Positions 9,164 through 18,144 of a stretch of 64,000 nt of DNA are shown here, in pieces (position 1 is the first letter of the stretch; each line of letters begins with the position of its first letter). The notes beneath the pieces were generated by a model. It ran no database searches. It worked only from the letters and a program-made list of their open reading frames with translations, and had not been told where the DNA came from. This DNA is from Micromonospora cathayae. GTDB taxonomy: Bacteria; Actinomycetota; Actinomycetes; Mycobacteriales; Micromonosporaceae. The stretch is from the NCBI RefSeq assembly GCF_028993575.1, contig NZ_CP118615.1, positions 4,307,001-4,371,000 on the forward strand, in the 5' to 3' direction. Made by a program: the position numbers and the translations under genes.

Positions 9164-10183
9164 GTGCTGGGAGCTGTCATGTACGCGGCGGGCGACGTCC
9201 GCGTGGAGGAGCGCGAACGCCCCACCGTCGTCAACCCCACCGACGCGGTCATCCGACTCTCCGCGACCTGCGTCTGCGGATCCGACCTGTGGCCGTGGCG
9301 GGGGGCCGATCCGGTCACCCGCCCCACCCCGATGGGCCACGAGTACGTCGGCGTCGTCGAGGAGGTCGGCGACGCGGTGCGCAACGTCAAGGTCGGCGAC
9401 TTCGTCATCGGATCGTTCTTCGCCTCCGACAACACCTGCGAGATCTGCCGCGCCGGTTACCAGACCTCCTGCGTCCACCGGGAGTTCGTCGCCGGCGGGG
9501 CCCAGGCGGAGTACCTGCGGGTACCGCTGGCGGACGGCACGCTGGTCGCCACGCCCGGCATGCCCGAGCCGGACCTGGTTCCGTCGTTGCTGGCCGCGTC
9601 CGACGTGCTGGGCACCGGCTGGTTCGGTGCGGTGGCCGCGCAGGTCGGGCCGGGCAGGACCGTCGCCGTCGTCGGCGACGGGGCGGTCGGCCTGCTCGGT
9701 GTGCTGGCGGCCCGGCAGCTCGGCGCGGCGCGGATCATCGCGATGAGCCGGTACGAGTCGCGGCAGAAGCTCGCCCTGGAGTTCGGCGCGACCGACCTCG
9801 TCACCGAGCGCGGCGACGAGGGGGTGGCCCGGATCAGGGAACTCACCGACGGGCTCGGCGCCCACTCGGTGATCGAGGCGGTCGGCACCCAGGAGTCGAT
9901 GATGCAGGCCATCCGGGCCACCCGCGCCGGTGGTCACGTCGGATTCGTCGGCGTCTCGCACGGTGTGGAGCTGCCCGGGGAGGAGCTGTTCTTCTCGCAC
10001 GTGCACCTGCACGGCGGCCCGGCCCCGGTGCGCCGGTTCCTGCCCGAGCTGATCCGGCTCGTCTGGGACCGCGAGATCGACCCGGGTCGGGTCTTCGACC
10101 TGGAACTGCCGCTCAGCGAGGCCGCCGAGGGGTACCGGGCCATGGACGAGCGTCGCGCGATCAAAGTGCTGCTGCGCCCCTGA
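9164..10183 (+). CDS. zinc-dependent alcohol dehydrogenase (MDR family)
   Basis: 339-residue medium-chain dehydrogenase/reductase. Catalytic zinc ligands are in place (Cys in TCVCGSDL, His-Glu in GHEYVG), but the structural-zinc lobe is short: NTCEICRAGYQTSC supplies three Cys. The Rossmann motif is VVGDGAVGLLGVL. The GTG at 9164 gives the family-type opening LGAVMYAAGDVRVEE; an upstream GTG at 9125 and a downstream ATG at 9179 are alternatives. It converts an unidentified alcohol/aldehyde pair with NAD(P). Probably controlled by the divergent XRE regulator. Confidence 0.92.
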   Translation: MLGAVMYAAGDVRVEERERPTVVNPTDAVIRLSATCVCGSDLWPWRGADPVTRPTPMGHEYVGVVEEVGDAVRNVKVGDFVIGSFFASDNTCEICRAGYQTSCVHREFVAGGAQAEYLRVPLADGTLVATPGMPEPDLVPSLLAASDVLGTGWFGAVAAQVGPGRTVAVVGDGAVGLLGVLAARQLGAARIIAMSRYESRQKLALEFGATDLVTERGDEGVARIRELTDGLGAHSVIEAVGTQESMMQAIRATRAGGHVGFVGVSHGVELPGEELFFSHVHLHGGPAPVRRFLPELIRLVWDREIDPGRVFDLELPLSEAAEGYRAMDERRAIKVLLRP

Positions 10184-10262
10184 CGCCTACCGACCCCGTC
10201 GTCACCTGGCCGGCGCCCGACGCCCGCTGACCGCGCGCACCCGCACGCAAGGAGGATCATCT

Positions 10263-10772
10263 GTGACCAAGCCGTTCTCCGTCGTCGGACCCCTGCTGTC
10301 GGTGCTGGCCCTGGCAGCCTGCACGACGCCCGGTGGCGGCGGCGCGTCCGCCTCGTCGCCGCCGTCCGACGCGGCACGCAGCGGACCGGCCGGTGGCGCA
10401 GACCGGACCACCGGTACGGTCGTCCGGTTCGCCACGTCGACCGCGTCGGTCGACGTGACGATCGGTGCGGACAACCCCGCCGTGCGGGACTTCCTCGGCA
10501 TGCTGCCGCTGACCGTCGAAGTGGAGGAGTTCGCGGGCAAGGAGAAGATCGTCCGTCTGCCGCGCGAACTGCGGCACGAGGGTGCACCGGGTTCGGATCC
10601 CGAGGACGGCGACCTGATCTACTTCGTCCCCTGGGGCAACCTCGGCTTCTACTACGACGCCTCCGGGATCGGCTACTCCGACCAGACGATCCACCTCGGC
10701 ACCTATCAGGCGACCCGGGCGGAACTGGCCCGGCTCGAGGGACAGCGGGTCACCGTCGCGGTGGTGGACTGA
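10263..10772 (+). CDS. lipoprotein with cyclophilin-like fold domain
   Basis: 169-residue exported lipoprotein: signal peptide with lipobox LALAAC near residue 20, a Gly/Ser-rich linker, then a domain of about 115 residues matching the bacterial cyclophilin-like family (TVVRFATSTASVDVTIGADNPAVRDFLGMLPLTVEVEEF...EDGDLIYFVPWGNLGFYYD...LGTY). The family lacks convincing prolyl-isomerase residues and its role is unknown; it is often beside dehydrogenases or aldo-keto reductases, as here. GGAGG sits just upstream of the GTG start. Confidence 0.85.
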   Translation: MTKPFSVVGPLLSVLALAACTTPGGGGASASSPPSDAARSGPAGGADRTTGTVVRFATSTASVDVTIGADNPAVRDFLGMLPLTVEVEEFAGKEKIVRLPRELRHEGAPGSDPEDGDLIYFVPWGNLGFYYDASGIGYSDQTIHLGTYQATRAELARLEGQRVTVAVVD

Positions 10773-10807
10773 AACCGTCCGCTGAGGGAGACGTAGCGGT
10801 CGTCGCC

Positions 10808-11512
10808 TCACGCCAGGAGGGCGCGCCAGCGTTCGGCCGACTCGACCCCGTCCAGGCTGACCCGCTCCAGGAACGCCCCGGCCCTGGTCAGCCGTTGCCC
10901 GACCGGGCTGTCGGGTCCGCACGCCCGGGCAGCCGCCAGCGCGGCCTGCGCCGCGTCGAGGGTCTGCCGTGCGCCGAGCACGACGGAGTGGTACCAGGCC
11001 CCGTCGTCGAGCACGTAGACGTCGTGTCGTCGACCCGGCTCGCGTTCACGGCGTACGTACCCGTGCTGGACCAGGTAGTTCACGGCCACGGAGACCGACG
11101 CCGGGCTGACCCGCAACCGGCGGGCCAACTCGGCCGCGGTGCGTCTGCCGTCCTCGGACAGCAGCAGGTCGACGTGTACGCGCGCGGTGGTCCTCGGTAG
11201 TCCGGTCCGGACCGCCAGCTCGATGATCTCCTCGCCCACGGTGTCCGGCGGGGGACCGGCCACGGCCGGGGCGGTCGGGGCGCCACGTCGGGCGCGCTGG
11301 GCGGTCGTCCGGTGTGCGCGCTGGGGCTGGTAGTGGCCGGGGCCGCCGTTGCGGCCGACCTCCCGGCTGATCGTGGAGGTGGGCCGGCCGAGTCGCCGCG
11401 CGATCTCGGCGTAGGAGAGCCCGCCGCTGAGTCCGACCGCGATGCGCAGCCGGTCCTGCTGGGTCAACCGTCCTCCTGGCATGCCGTCAGTATTGCCTTC
11501 GCTCTCAGTCAT
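10808..11512 (-). CDS. transcriptional regulator: IS30-type HTH_38 plus winged helix
   Basis: 234-residue DNA-binding protein joining two HTH modules. Residues ~15-55 read LTQQDRLRIAVGLSGGLSYAEIARRLGRPTSTISREV, an HTH_38 of the IS30 transposase type, here without any transposase catalytic domain. The C-terminal half (TAAELARRLRVSPASVSVAVNYLVQHGYVRRERE) is a MarR/GbsR-like winged helix. Such fusions act as repressors in actinomycetes. The ATG at 11512 is preferred to one at 11530 because a perfect inverted repeat lies directly in front of it and would then be an autoregulatory operator. It is divergent from the P450 gene and may control it. Confidence 0.82.
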   Translation of the reverse strand: MTESEGNTDGMPGGRLTQQDRLRIAVGLSGGLSYAEIARRLGRPTSTISREVGRNGGPGHYQPQRAHRTTAQRARRGAPTAPAVAGPPPDTVGEEIIELAVRTGLPRTTARVHVDLLLSEDGRRTAAELARRLRVSPASVSVAVNYLVQHGYVRREREPGRRHDVYVLDDGAWYHSVVLGARQTLDAAQAALAAARACGPDSPVGQRLTRAGAFLERVSLDGVESAERWRALLA

Positions 11513-11529
11513 TGCAACGCCGTGTTGCA
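11513..11529. promoter_or_regulatory. candidate operator TGCAAC-N5-GTTGCA between regulator and P450
   Basis: Perfect 6+6 inverted repeat with a five-base spacer immediately upstream of the regulator's start codon. A second TCATTGCA half-site lies at about 11542-11549, repeating the left flank of the palindrome. Both sit in the shared regulator/P450 promoter region (11513-11659), so one protein could control both directions. Confidence 0.5.
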
Positions 11530-11659
11530 TTCGCGGGCAGTGTCATTGCATCAATTAGTGCGCCTTGAGCTGGGCAGATGCCTTTCCCCGGATTGACACC
11601 TTTTCCCGAAGCTCCGTAGCGTTCGATGAACACGAAACGCCCTGGGAAGAGGAATGGTC

Positions 11660-12865
11660 ATGGGTGAACCCCCGCACGTGGTGACGACGATGCCGACGAC
11701 GCGCCGGCCCGGCTGCCCCTTCGACCCGCCGGCGGAGCTGGTCGACGCCCGCCGGCACGGCCCCATCAGCCGCTACCCCTTCCCCGGCGGCGTGCCCGGC
11801 TGGTTGATCACCGGATACGACCTGGTCAGGTCGGTACTGGCCGACCCCCGGTTCAGTTCCCGCCGAGAACTCATGCGCCACCCGACGATCGACTACGGAG
11901 ACATCGAGATCCCGCCGGCACCACCCGGCGAGTTCCTCCTCATGGACGAGCCCCGGCACGGCCGCTACCGGAAACCGCTGATGGGGAAGTTCACCGTACG
12001 GCGGATGCGGCTGCTCACCGAACGCGTCGAGCAGATCACCGCCGAGCACCTGGACGCCATGGAGCAGGCCGGACCGCCGACGGACCTGGTGACCGCGTTC
12101 GCCAGACCCGTCCCGGCCATCATGATCTGTGAACTGCTCGGGGTGCCCTACCAGGACCGAGGGTCCTTCCAGGAACAGGTCGACTCGTTCATGAACGGCG
12201 AGACCAGTGACGAGGATCTGATCGCGGCCTACACCTCGACCCAGGACTATCTGGCGGAGCTGGTGGCCGCCAAGCGCGCGAACCCCACCGACGACGTGCT
12301 CAGTGACCTCACCGACAGCGATCTGACCGACGAGGAACTCCGGGGGATCGCCCTCATCCTGCTGGCCGCAGGGCTCGACACCACCGCGAACATGCTCGCC
12401 CTGGGCACCTTCGCGTTGCTGCGCCACCCGGAGCAGTTGGCGGCGCTGCGCACCAATCCCACCCTCGCCGACCGGGCCGTGGAGGAACTGCTGCGGTACC
12501 TCACCGTCGCCAAGACGTTCCTGCGGACGGCGCTGGAGGACGTCGAGGTGGGCGGCCACACCGTCAGGGCCGGCTCACCGGTGATCCTGTCGTACCACAC
12601 CGCCAACCGCGACCCCGACCGCTTCGCCGATCCCCACACCCTCGACCTGCGCCGGCAGGACGGCGGACACCTGGCCTTCGGGCACGGCATCCACCAGTGC
12701 CTGGGCCAGCAGTTGGCCCGCGTCGAGCTGCGGGTCGCGCTCCCCGCCCTGGTCACCCGGTTCCCGACGCTCCGGCTGGCGGTACCGCCGGAGCAGGTCG
12801 CGCTGCGCCCGGAGACCGCGGACATCTACGGGGTGAAGTCCCTCCCGGTCACCTGGGACGGGTGA
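11660..12865 (+). CDS. cytochrome P450
   Basis: 401-residue bacterial class I P450. The I-helix reads LILLAAGLDTTANML (oxygen-binding AG-x-D-T-T), the K-helix ExxR is EELLRY, and the heme loop is FGHGIHQCLGQQLARVEL with the axial Cys. N-terminus RPGCPFDPPAEL is typical of CYP105/107-like enzymes. ATG at 11660 is six bases after AGAGGA; an ATG at 11654 has no spacing. The stop is followed within a few bases by its own ferredoxin. Substrate unknown: no further biosynthetic genes are adjacent, so it may be a stand-alone oxidase under the divergent HTH_38 regulator. Confidence 0.95.
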   Translation: MGEPPHVVTTMPTTRRPGCPFDPPAELVDARRHGPISRYPFPGGVPGWLITGYDLVRSVLADPRFSSRRELMRHPTIDYGDIEIPPAPPGEFLLMDEPRHGRYRKPLMGKFTVRRMRLLTERVEQITAEHLDAMEQAGPPTDLVTAFARPVPAIMICELLGVPYQDRGSFQEQVDSFMNGETSDEDLIAAYTSTQDYLAELVAAKRANPTDDVLSDLTDSDLTDEELRGIALILLAAGLDTTANMLALGTFALLRHPEQLAALRTNPTLADRAVEELLRYLTVAKTFLRTALEDVEVGGHTVRAGSPVILSYHTANRDPDRFADPHTLDLRRQDGGHLAFGHGIHQCLGQQLARVELRVALPALVTRFPTLRLAVPPEQVALRPETADIYGVKSLPVTWDG

Positions 12866-12868
12866 GCC

Positions 12869-13066
12869 GTGCGGGTCACCGTGGACGCCCGGCGCTGCAT
12901 CGGTTCGGGAATGTGCGTGTTGACAGCCGACGAGGTGTTCGACCAGGACGCCGACGGCCGGGCGGTCGTGCTGCGGCCCGAGCCGCCCGCCGCGACCCGG
13001 GACGCGGTCCGGGCGGCCGTCGAGCTGTGCCCCGCCGCGGCGATCGGCCTGTCGACCGACCGGTGA
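12869..13066 (+). CDS. 3Fe-4S ferredoxin (P450 partner)
   Basis: 65-residue small ferredoxin that passes electrons to the P450 just upstream. The cluster ligands appear as CIGSGMC and LCPAAAI; the residue normally Cys at the fourth position is absent from C-x-G-S-G-M-C, giving a 3Fe-4S cluster as usual for P450-linked actinobacterial ferredoxins. GTG start four bases after the P450 stop, so translationally coupled. Confidence 0.93.
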   Translation: MRVTVDARRCIGSGMCVLTADEVFDQDADGRAVVLRPEPPAATRDAVRAAVELCPAAAIGLSTDR

Positions 13067-13282
13067 ACCCGGGACGAGCTGAGGGGAGCGCTCGTCCGTC
13101 CGGGTGGCCAGCCGGCGCGGGCGGGTGCGCCCGACGCAGGCGTCGGGCCTGCCGGTGCCGGTGGGCTGCCGGTAGGGACACCCGGCCGGCCGCCGGGAGG
13201 TGGTTCTTCGGCGAATCGGCCACCGGGCCGCCGCCCGGCTCACTACCGTGAACCGGGATCGGTGGTGGCCGGAAGGCGGGCG

Positions 13283-15565
13283 TTGACGCGCGAGGTGGTC
13301 GAACTTCGGGTACACGGGGTGTCCGGCACGTCCGCGGAGACGTTGCTCGACCACCCGGTGGTGATCCGGGTGGCCGGCGACGACAACGCCGGCTTCTACC
13401 GGCCCCGCCCCGGGTTCGGACCCGGCACCGGCCCGGGCGGGCTGCTGATCGAGGCGTACCGCTGGGGAGCGTTGACGGCGGGTAGCGCGGTGCGGACCCT
13501 GTCGCTGCTGTTCCTGCTGCCGTTCATGCTGGTCAACCTGGCCGTGTGGACCCGGCCGCCGACCGGCGGGACCGGTGGGATCATCGGTCCGGTCTGCCGC
13601 CTGTTGGCCGCCACCCTGACCGCCGCGTTCGTGCTGTCGATCGTCGGCGTGAGCGTCGACCTGGTCGGTTGGCAGTGCGTGCCCTATCACCCCTGCATCC
13701 GCGGCCGTGGCTATCTGAGCTGGCTGGCACACCTGCCGCTGGGGCCGCGGCTGGCGCTGCTCGCGCTCGTGCCGATCGCCGCGCTGCGCCTGCTCTGGTG
13801 GCTCGGTGCCCGCTCCTCGCGGGCGTTCGAGGCGTTCCCGGCCGACAGCGGACAGGAACGGACCGGGGGCGGGGAGGACCGGATCGACCGCCCCGGTTTC
13901 TGGAACGACGTCCTCGTGGTGCAGCGGCTGCGCGCCATCCACGTCGCGGTCGGCGTCGGTGTGCTCGACGTGATACTGCTCGGCGCGCAGATCCGTCTCC
14001 GTCCCACCACGGTCGCGTACGTGCTTCTCGTGTCCGCCTGCGGACTGCTCGCCGCCTGCGTCCTGCTGCTCTGTCTGCCCGCCCGACGGTCGGAGGCCGG
14101 GCCGGGCCGTGGACCGGTCGACCTGCGGGGCATCCGGACGCTACGGAGGTACTCGACCACGCTCACCGTGCTGGCTCTCGCCTACACCGTGGTGCCGCTG
14201 GAACCGCAACCGCCCCGCGCGCAACTGCCCGGCTACGAGGGCATGGTGGCCGGGCTGATCGCGATGCAGGCCGCGCTGCTGGTCGTGCTCACCGCCACCA
14301 CCCTGCACCAGCGCAGACGTAGCGCCGACCCGGCCGCCATCTGGCTGGGCGGTCTCGCCTCCCCGGTGCTCGCCGCCGCCGCGGTGGCCGCCGCGTACGG
14401 GTTCTCGGCCGCGCTGGTCTACCGGGTCGCCGACTTCCTCGACCGGGCGGAGATCCCCAACCCGGCCCGGCCCAACGTGGCCGGCGCGCCGCCGTTGGAA
14501 CCGCCGGTCTCCTACCGCTGGGCGGCGCTGACCGGCCTGGTGGCGGTCCTGCTGGTCGCGGTGACCGCGCTCTGGCGGATCGTGGTGACCCGACACCGCC
14601 GACGGCGGGCGGCCGAGGAGGTCGTCCGTCGGGACTTCCCCGATCCGCCACCCGAGGCGTTGCCCCGGCTGGCCGCCGTCCGGGAGGTGGTCGCCCGGGC
14701 CGCGGTCGCCGAGAAACTCGGCTCGGTTTTCGTGGTGTTCCTGGTGCTGTCGCTGCTCGGCGTGCTCGCGGTCGCCCTGGACCTCTTCGGCATCGGACCG
14801 TCGAAGTTGAGCACCATCCTGTCCGGCACCAACGGCTCGGCCAGCAGCGTCCTGGCCGTCGTCACGGATGTCGGAATGTACGTCATCGGGCTGGTCGCGG
14901 TCGGGGTGCTGGTGCTCGGACTGTTCTCCTACCGGTCGGAGGACACCCGCCGTACCGTGGCGGTGATCTGGGACCTGGGCACCTTCTGGCCGCGTACGGT
15001 GCACCCGTTCGCGCCACCCTGCTACGCCGAGCGCGCGGTGCCGGAACTCGCCAAGCGGGTCGCCGGGCTGACCGGCGGGGGTGGGGTGATCATGTCCGGG
15101 CACAGCCACGGCTCGGTTCTGGCTGCCGCGACCCTGCTCCAGTTGCCGGCGGAGGTGCTGTCCAGGGTGGCGCTGCTGACGCACGGCAGCCCGCTGCACC
15201 GGATCTACGCCCGGCTCTGCCCGGCCTTCCTCGGTGATTCGGTCCTGTACGAGCTGGGCGACCGGATCGGTTGGCGGTGGGTGAACCTGTGGCGGGACAC
15301 CGACCCGGTCGGTGGCCCGCTCTTCTCCACCCACCGGCCGGACGAGCCGGCCGCGGTGCCGGGGCCGGCGGGCACCGTCGACCGGCGGCTGCGCGACCCA
15401 CGGGCGATCGTCGTCGACCCGGAAGACACCGTCCCGCCGCCGATCCAGCAGCACTGGCCCTACCACACGGACGAGGCGTACGCGGCGGCCGTGCGCGAGC
15501 TGGCGGCCCGACTCGACCAGCCCGGCCCGGTACCCGGGCACCGGGCCGACGTCCGTGGCGGTTAG
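13283..15565 (+). CDS. large membrane protein with alpha/beta-hydrolase (GHSHG) motif
   Basis: About 760 residues. The N-terminus VVELRVHGVSGTSAETLLDHP resembles the first strand of lipase-like hydrolases; then come roughly ten hydrophobic segments spread through residues ~60-560 (for example LSLLFLLPFMLVNLAVW and AVVTDVGMYVIGLVAVGVLVL); the C-terminus has VIMSGHSHGSVLAAATLL, a GxSxG nucleophile elbow, and LLTHGSPL. So a hydrolase fold may be split around, or fused behind, a membrane domain. TTG at 13283 is preferred (GGAAGG six bases upstream, protein then starts LTREVVELRVHG); GTG at 13262 is possible. Function unknown; the hydrolase and membrane parts are seen, the activity is inferred. 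Confidence 0.75.
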   Translation: MTREVVELRVHGVSGTSAETLLDHPVVIRVAGDDNAGFYRPRPGFGPGTGPGGLLIEAYRWGALTAGSAVRTLSLLFLLPFMLVNLAVWTRPPTGGTGGIIGPVCRLLAATLTAAFVLSIVGVSVDLVGWQCVPYHPCIRGRGYLSWLAHLPLGPRLALLALVPIAALRLLWWLGARSSRAFEAFPADSGQERTGGGEDRIDRPGFWNDVLVVQRLRAIHVAVGVGVLDVILLGAQIRLRPTTVAYVLLVSACGLLAACVLLLCLPARRSEAGPGRGPVDLRGIRTLRRYSTTLTVLALAYTVVPLEPQPPRAQLPGYEGMVAGLIAMQAALLVVLTATTLHQRRRSADPAAIWLGGLASPVLAAAAVAAAYGFSAALVYRVADFLDRAEIPNPARPNVAGAPPLEPPVSYRWAALTGLVAVLLVAVTALWRIVVTRHRRRRAAEEVVRRDFPDPPPEALPRLAAVREVVARAAVAEKLGSVFVVFLVLSLLGVLAVALDLFGIGPSKLSTILSGTNGSASSVLAVVTDVGMYVIGLVAVGVLVLGLFSYRSEDTRRTVAVIWDLGTFWPRTVHPFAPPCYAERAVPELAKRVAGLTGGGGVIMSGHSHGSVLAAATLLQLPAEVLSRVALLTHGSPLHRIYARLCPAFLGDSVLYELGDRIGWRWVNLWRDTDPVGGPLFSTHRPDEPAAVPGPAGTVDRRLRDPRAIVVDPEDTVPPPIQQHWPYHTDEAYAAAVRELAARLDQPGPVPGHRADVRGG

Positions 15566-15904
15566 CGGTCAGACCCGGTGTCCGGCGACACCCGCGCGTC
15601 GTGGGCGCGGGGAGCGACCGCCGCCGCGCCGCCCGGTCCACCCCCACGCCCTACGAGGAGGCCCGCCACGCGTCGCTCCGCCAGTCGACCGACGAGCCTG
15701 CGGGCCGCCGGTGGTCGCCGGTCCGGTCGGCCATCCGCGCTGGGTACCATCCTCGTGCCGCCCGGGGCCGCCGGGTGGTCGGCGGTGACCTGGCGGCGCT
15801 GCGCGGCCCGCCGCGCGGGACCCGGCAGCTCGTCCGGTACGAGCCGCAGGACGACCGGGTGACCGGGCGACCCGGCGGGCCGCGGAGGAACGGATGGGTG
15901 GTGG
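15566..15904. other. non-coding stretch with one hairpin
   Basis: No convincing gene. GGTGTC-cggc-GACACC at 15577-15592 can form a six-pair hairpin just behind the membrane hydrolase stop, possibly a weak terminator (no T-run). The rest is GC-rich and featureless up to the lutA start; the lutA promoter must lie here but no clear -10/-35 pair is visible. Confidence 0.4.
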
Positions 15905-16717
15905 ATGATGCGCGTCGCGCTGTTCGTGACCTGCCTGGCCGACACCATGGTCCCGCAGGCGGCGGTGGCGACGGTGCGGCTGCTGGAGCGCCTCGGCCAC
16001 GAGGTGGTGTTCCCGGAGGACCAGACGTGCTGCGGGCAGATGCACGTCAACACCGGCTACCCGGACGACGCGCTGCGGCTGGTCCGCCGGCACGTGCGGG
16101 TCTTCGCCCCGTACGACGTGGTGGTGGCCCCGTCCGGCTCGTGCGTCGGCTCGGTACGGCACCAGCACGCCATGGTGGCCCGGCGGGCGGGTGACGAACG
16201 GTTGGCCGTCCGGGCCGAGGACGTCGCCAGCAGAACGTACGAGCTGTCCGAGTTCCTCGTCGACGTCCTCGGGGTCACCGACGTGGGCGCGTACTACCCG
16301 CACCGGGTGACGTACCACCCGACCTGCCACTCGCTGCGCATGCTGCGGGTGGGGGACCGGCCGCTGCGGCTGCTGCGCGCGGTACGCGGCCTGGACCTGG
16401 TGGAGCTGCCGGAGGCGGAGCAGTGCTGCGGCTTCGGCGGCACCTTCGCGGTGAAGAACGCCGACACCTCCACGGCGATGCTCGCCGACAAGATGCGCAA
16501 CGTGCTGACCACCCGGGCCGACGTGTGCACCGCCGGTGACGCGTCCTGCCTGATGCACATCGGCGGCGGGCTGTCCCGGCTGCGGGCCGGCGTGCGGACC
16601 GTGCACCTGGCCGAGATCCTGGCCAGCACCGAGGCGGAGCCGGCCGGCGGGGCGGTCGCCACCATGCCCGGCGTACCGTGCCGCCCGGACGCACCGAACC
16701 CCGGAGGTACCCGATGA
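15905..16717 (+). CDS. lutA: L-lactate oxidation iron-sulfur subunit LutA (CCG-domain protein)
   Basis: 270-residue (Fe-S)-binding oxidoreductase subunit of the LutABC complex that oxidises L-lactate to pyruvate. Two cysteine-rich CCG domains are seen: DQTCCGQMHVNTGY and AEQCCGFGGTFAVK, each preceded by the partner Cys (PSGSC, TYHPTCHSL). The C-terminus carries about 25 extra variable residues compared with short LutA proteins. ATG at 15905 or 15908. Overlaps lutB by ATGA. Confidence 0.93.
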   Translation: MMRVALFVTCLADTMVPQAAVATVRLLERLGHEVVFPEDQTCCGQMHVNTGYPDDALRLVRRHVRVFAPYDVVVAPSGSCVGSVRHQHAMVARRAGDERLAVRAEDVASRTYELSEFLVDVLGVTDVGAYYPHRVTYHPTCHSLRMLRVGDRPLRLLRAVRGLDLVELPEAEQCCGFGGTFAVKNADTSTAMLADKMRNVLTTRADVCTAGDASCLMHIGGGLSRLRAGVRTVHLAEILASTEAEPAGGAVATMPGVPCRPDAPNPGGTR

Positions 16718-18144
16718 CCCGCACGTTCCTCGGCATGCCGGCCACCGCGCCGCCCGGCGTCGGGCACCTGCGCGGTGACGAGCCGTTCCCGGCCGCCGCC
16801 CGGCGGGCCCTCTCCGACGCCCAACTGCGCCGCAACCTCGGCCACGCCACCGCCACCATCCGCGCCAGGTCGGGGGCGGTGATCGACGAGGTGCCCGACT
16901 GGCCGCAGCTGCGCGCCGCGGCCCGGGCGGTCAAGACCGACACCATGGCCCGGCTGCCCGAGCTGCTGGAGCAGCTGGAGACGGCGGTGACCCGGGCCGG
17001 CGGGACGGTGCACTGGGCCGCCGACGCGGTCGAGGCGAACCGGATCGTCACCGACCTGGTCCGGGCCGCCGGCGCGGACCGGGTGATGAAGGTCAAGTCG
17101 ATGGCCACCCAGGAGATCGGTCTCAACGAGGCCCTGGCCGCCGCCGGGATCGAACCGGTCGAGACCGACCTCGCCGAGCTGATCGTCCAGCTCGGCGACG
17201 ACCGGCCGAGCCACATCCTGGTGCCGGCGATCCACCGCAACCGGGCCGAGATCCGGGAGATCTTCCTGCGGGCCATGCCGGGCGTCGACCCGACGATCAG
17301 TGACGAGCCGGCGGCGCTGGCCGCCGCCGCCCGTCGACACCTGCGGGAGACGTTCCTGAGTACCCGGGTGGCGGTGTCCGGGGCGAACTTCGCCGTCGCC
17401 GAGACCGGCGCCCTCGCCGTCGTCGAGTCCGAGGGCAACGGGCGGATGTGCCTCACCCTGCCGGAGACCCTGATCACCGTCATGGGTATCGAGAAGGTCG
17501 TCCCGACCTGGCGTGACCTGGAGATCTTCCTGCAACTGCTGCCCCGCGCGTCGACCGGGGAGCGGATGAACCCGTACACGTCGATGTGGACCGGGGTGAC
17601 GCCGGGCGACGGCCCGCAGGCGTTCCACCTGGTGCTGCTGGACAACGGCCGCAGCGCGGTGCTCGCCGACCCGGTCGGCCGGCAGGCGCTGCACTGCATC
17701 CGCTGCTCGGCCTGCCTCAACGTCTGCCCGGTGTACGAGCGCACCGGCGGGCACGCGTACGGGTCCGTCTACCCGGGGCCGATCGGCGCGGTGCTCTCCC
17801 CGCAGCTGACCGGGGTGGACGACAACGCCTCCCTGCCGTACGCCTCCACGCTCTGCGGGGCCTGCTACGACGCCTGCCCGGTGATGATCGACATCCCGTC
17901 CATCCTGGTGCACCTGCGTGGCCAGGCCCCGCACCCGCGGGCCGAGGCGACGGCGATGGCCGCCGCCGCGTACACGATGGACCATCCGGCGCTGTACGCG
18001 GCCGCGCAGCGCGCCGCGAAGCTGAGCCGGCTCGCCGGCCCGCGCGGGCGCGGCCTGCCACCGCCGCTGTCCGGCTGGACGGCCAGCCGGGACCTGCCGG
18101 AGCCACCGGCGGAGACGTTCCGGCAGTGGTGGGCCGACCGGTGA
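16714..18144 (+). CDS. lutB: lactate utilization iron-sulfur protein LutB
   Basis: 476-residue subunit with an N-terminal DUF162/LUD domain (EANRIVTDLVRAAGADRVMKVKSMATQEIGL; LPETLITVMGIEKVVPTW) and a ferredoxin-like double cluster region near the C-terminus: HCIRCSACLNVCPVY and TLCGACYDACPV, eight cysteines for two 4Fe-4S clusters. ATG at 16714 has GGAGG seven bases upstream and overlaps the lutA stop. Middle gene of lutABC. Confidence 0.94.
   Translation: MTRTFLGMPATAPPGVGHLRGDEPFPAAARRALSDAQLRRNLGHATATIRARSGAVIDEVPDWPQLRAAARAVKTDTMARLPELLEQLETAVTRAGGTVHWAADAVEANRIVTDLVRAAGADRVMKVKSMATQEIGLNEALAAAGIEPVETDLAELIVQLGDDRPSHILVPAIHRNRAEIREIFLRAMPGVDPTISDEPAALAAAARRHLRETFLSTRVAVSGANFAVAETGALAVVESEGNGRMCLTLPETLITVMGIEKVVPTWRDLEIFLQLLPRASTGERMNPYTSMWTGVTPGDGPQAFHLVLLDNGRSAVLADPVGRQALHCIRCSACLNVCPVYERTGGHAYGSVYPGPIGAVLSPQLTGVDDNASLPYASTLCGACYDACPVMIDIPSILVHLRGQAPHPRAEATAMAAAAYTMDHPALYAAAQRAAKLSRLAGPRGRGLPPPLSGWTASRDLPEPPAETFRQWWADR

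Noticed and set aside
11660..13066. P450-ferredoxin pair as part of a natural-product cluster
   Set aside because: Neighbours are a regulator and an unrelated membrane protein; no synthase, ligase or tailoring genes.
13262..13282. GTG start for the membrane hydrolase
   Set aside because: No ribosome site in front; TTG at 13283 has GGAAGG at the right distance.
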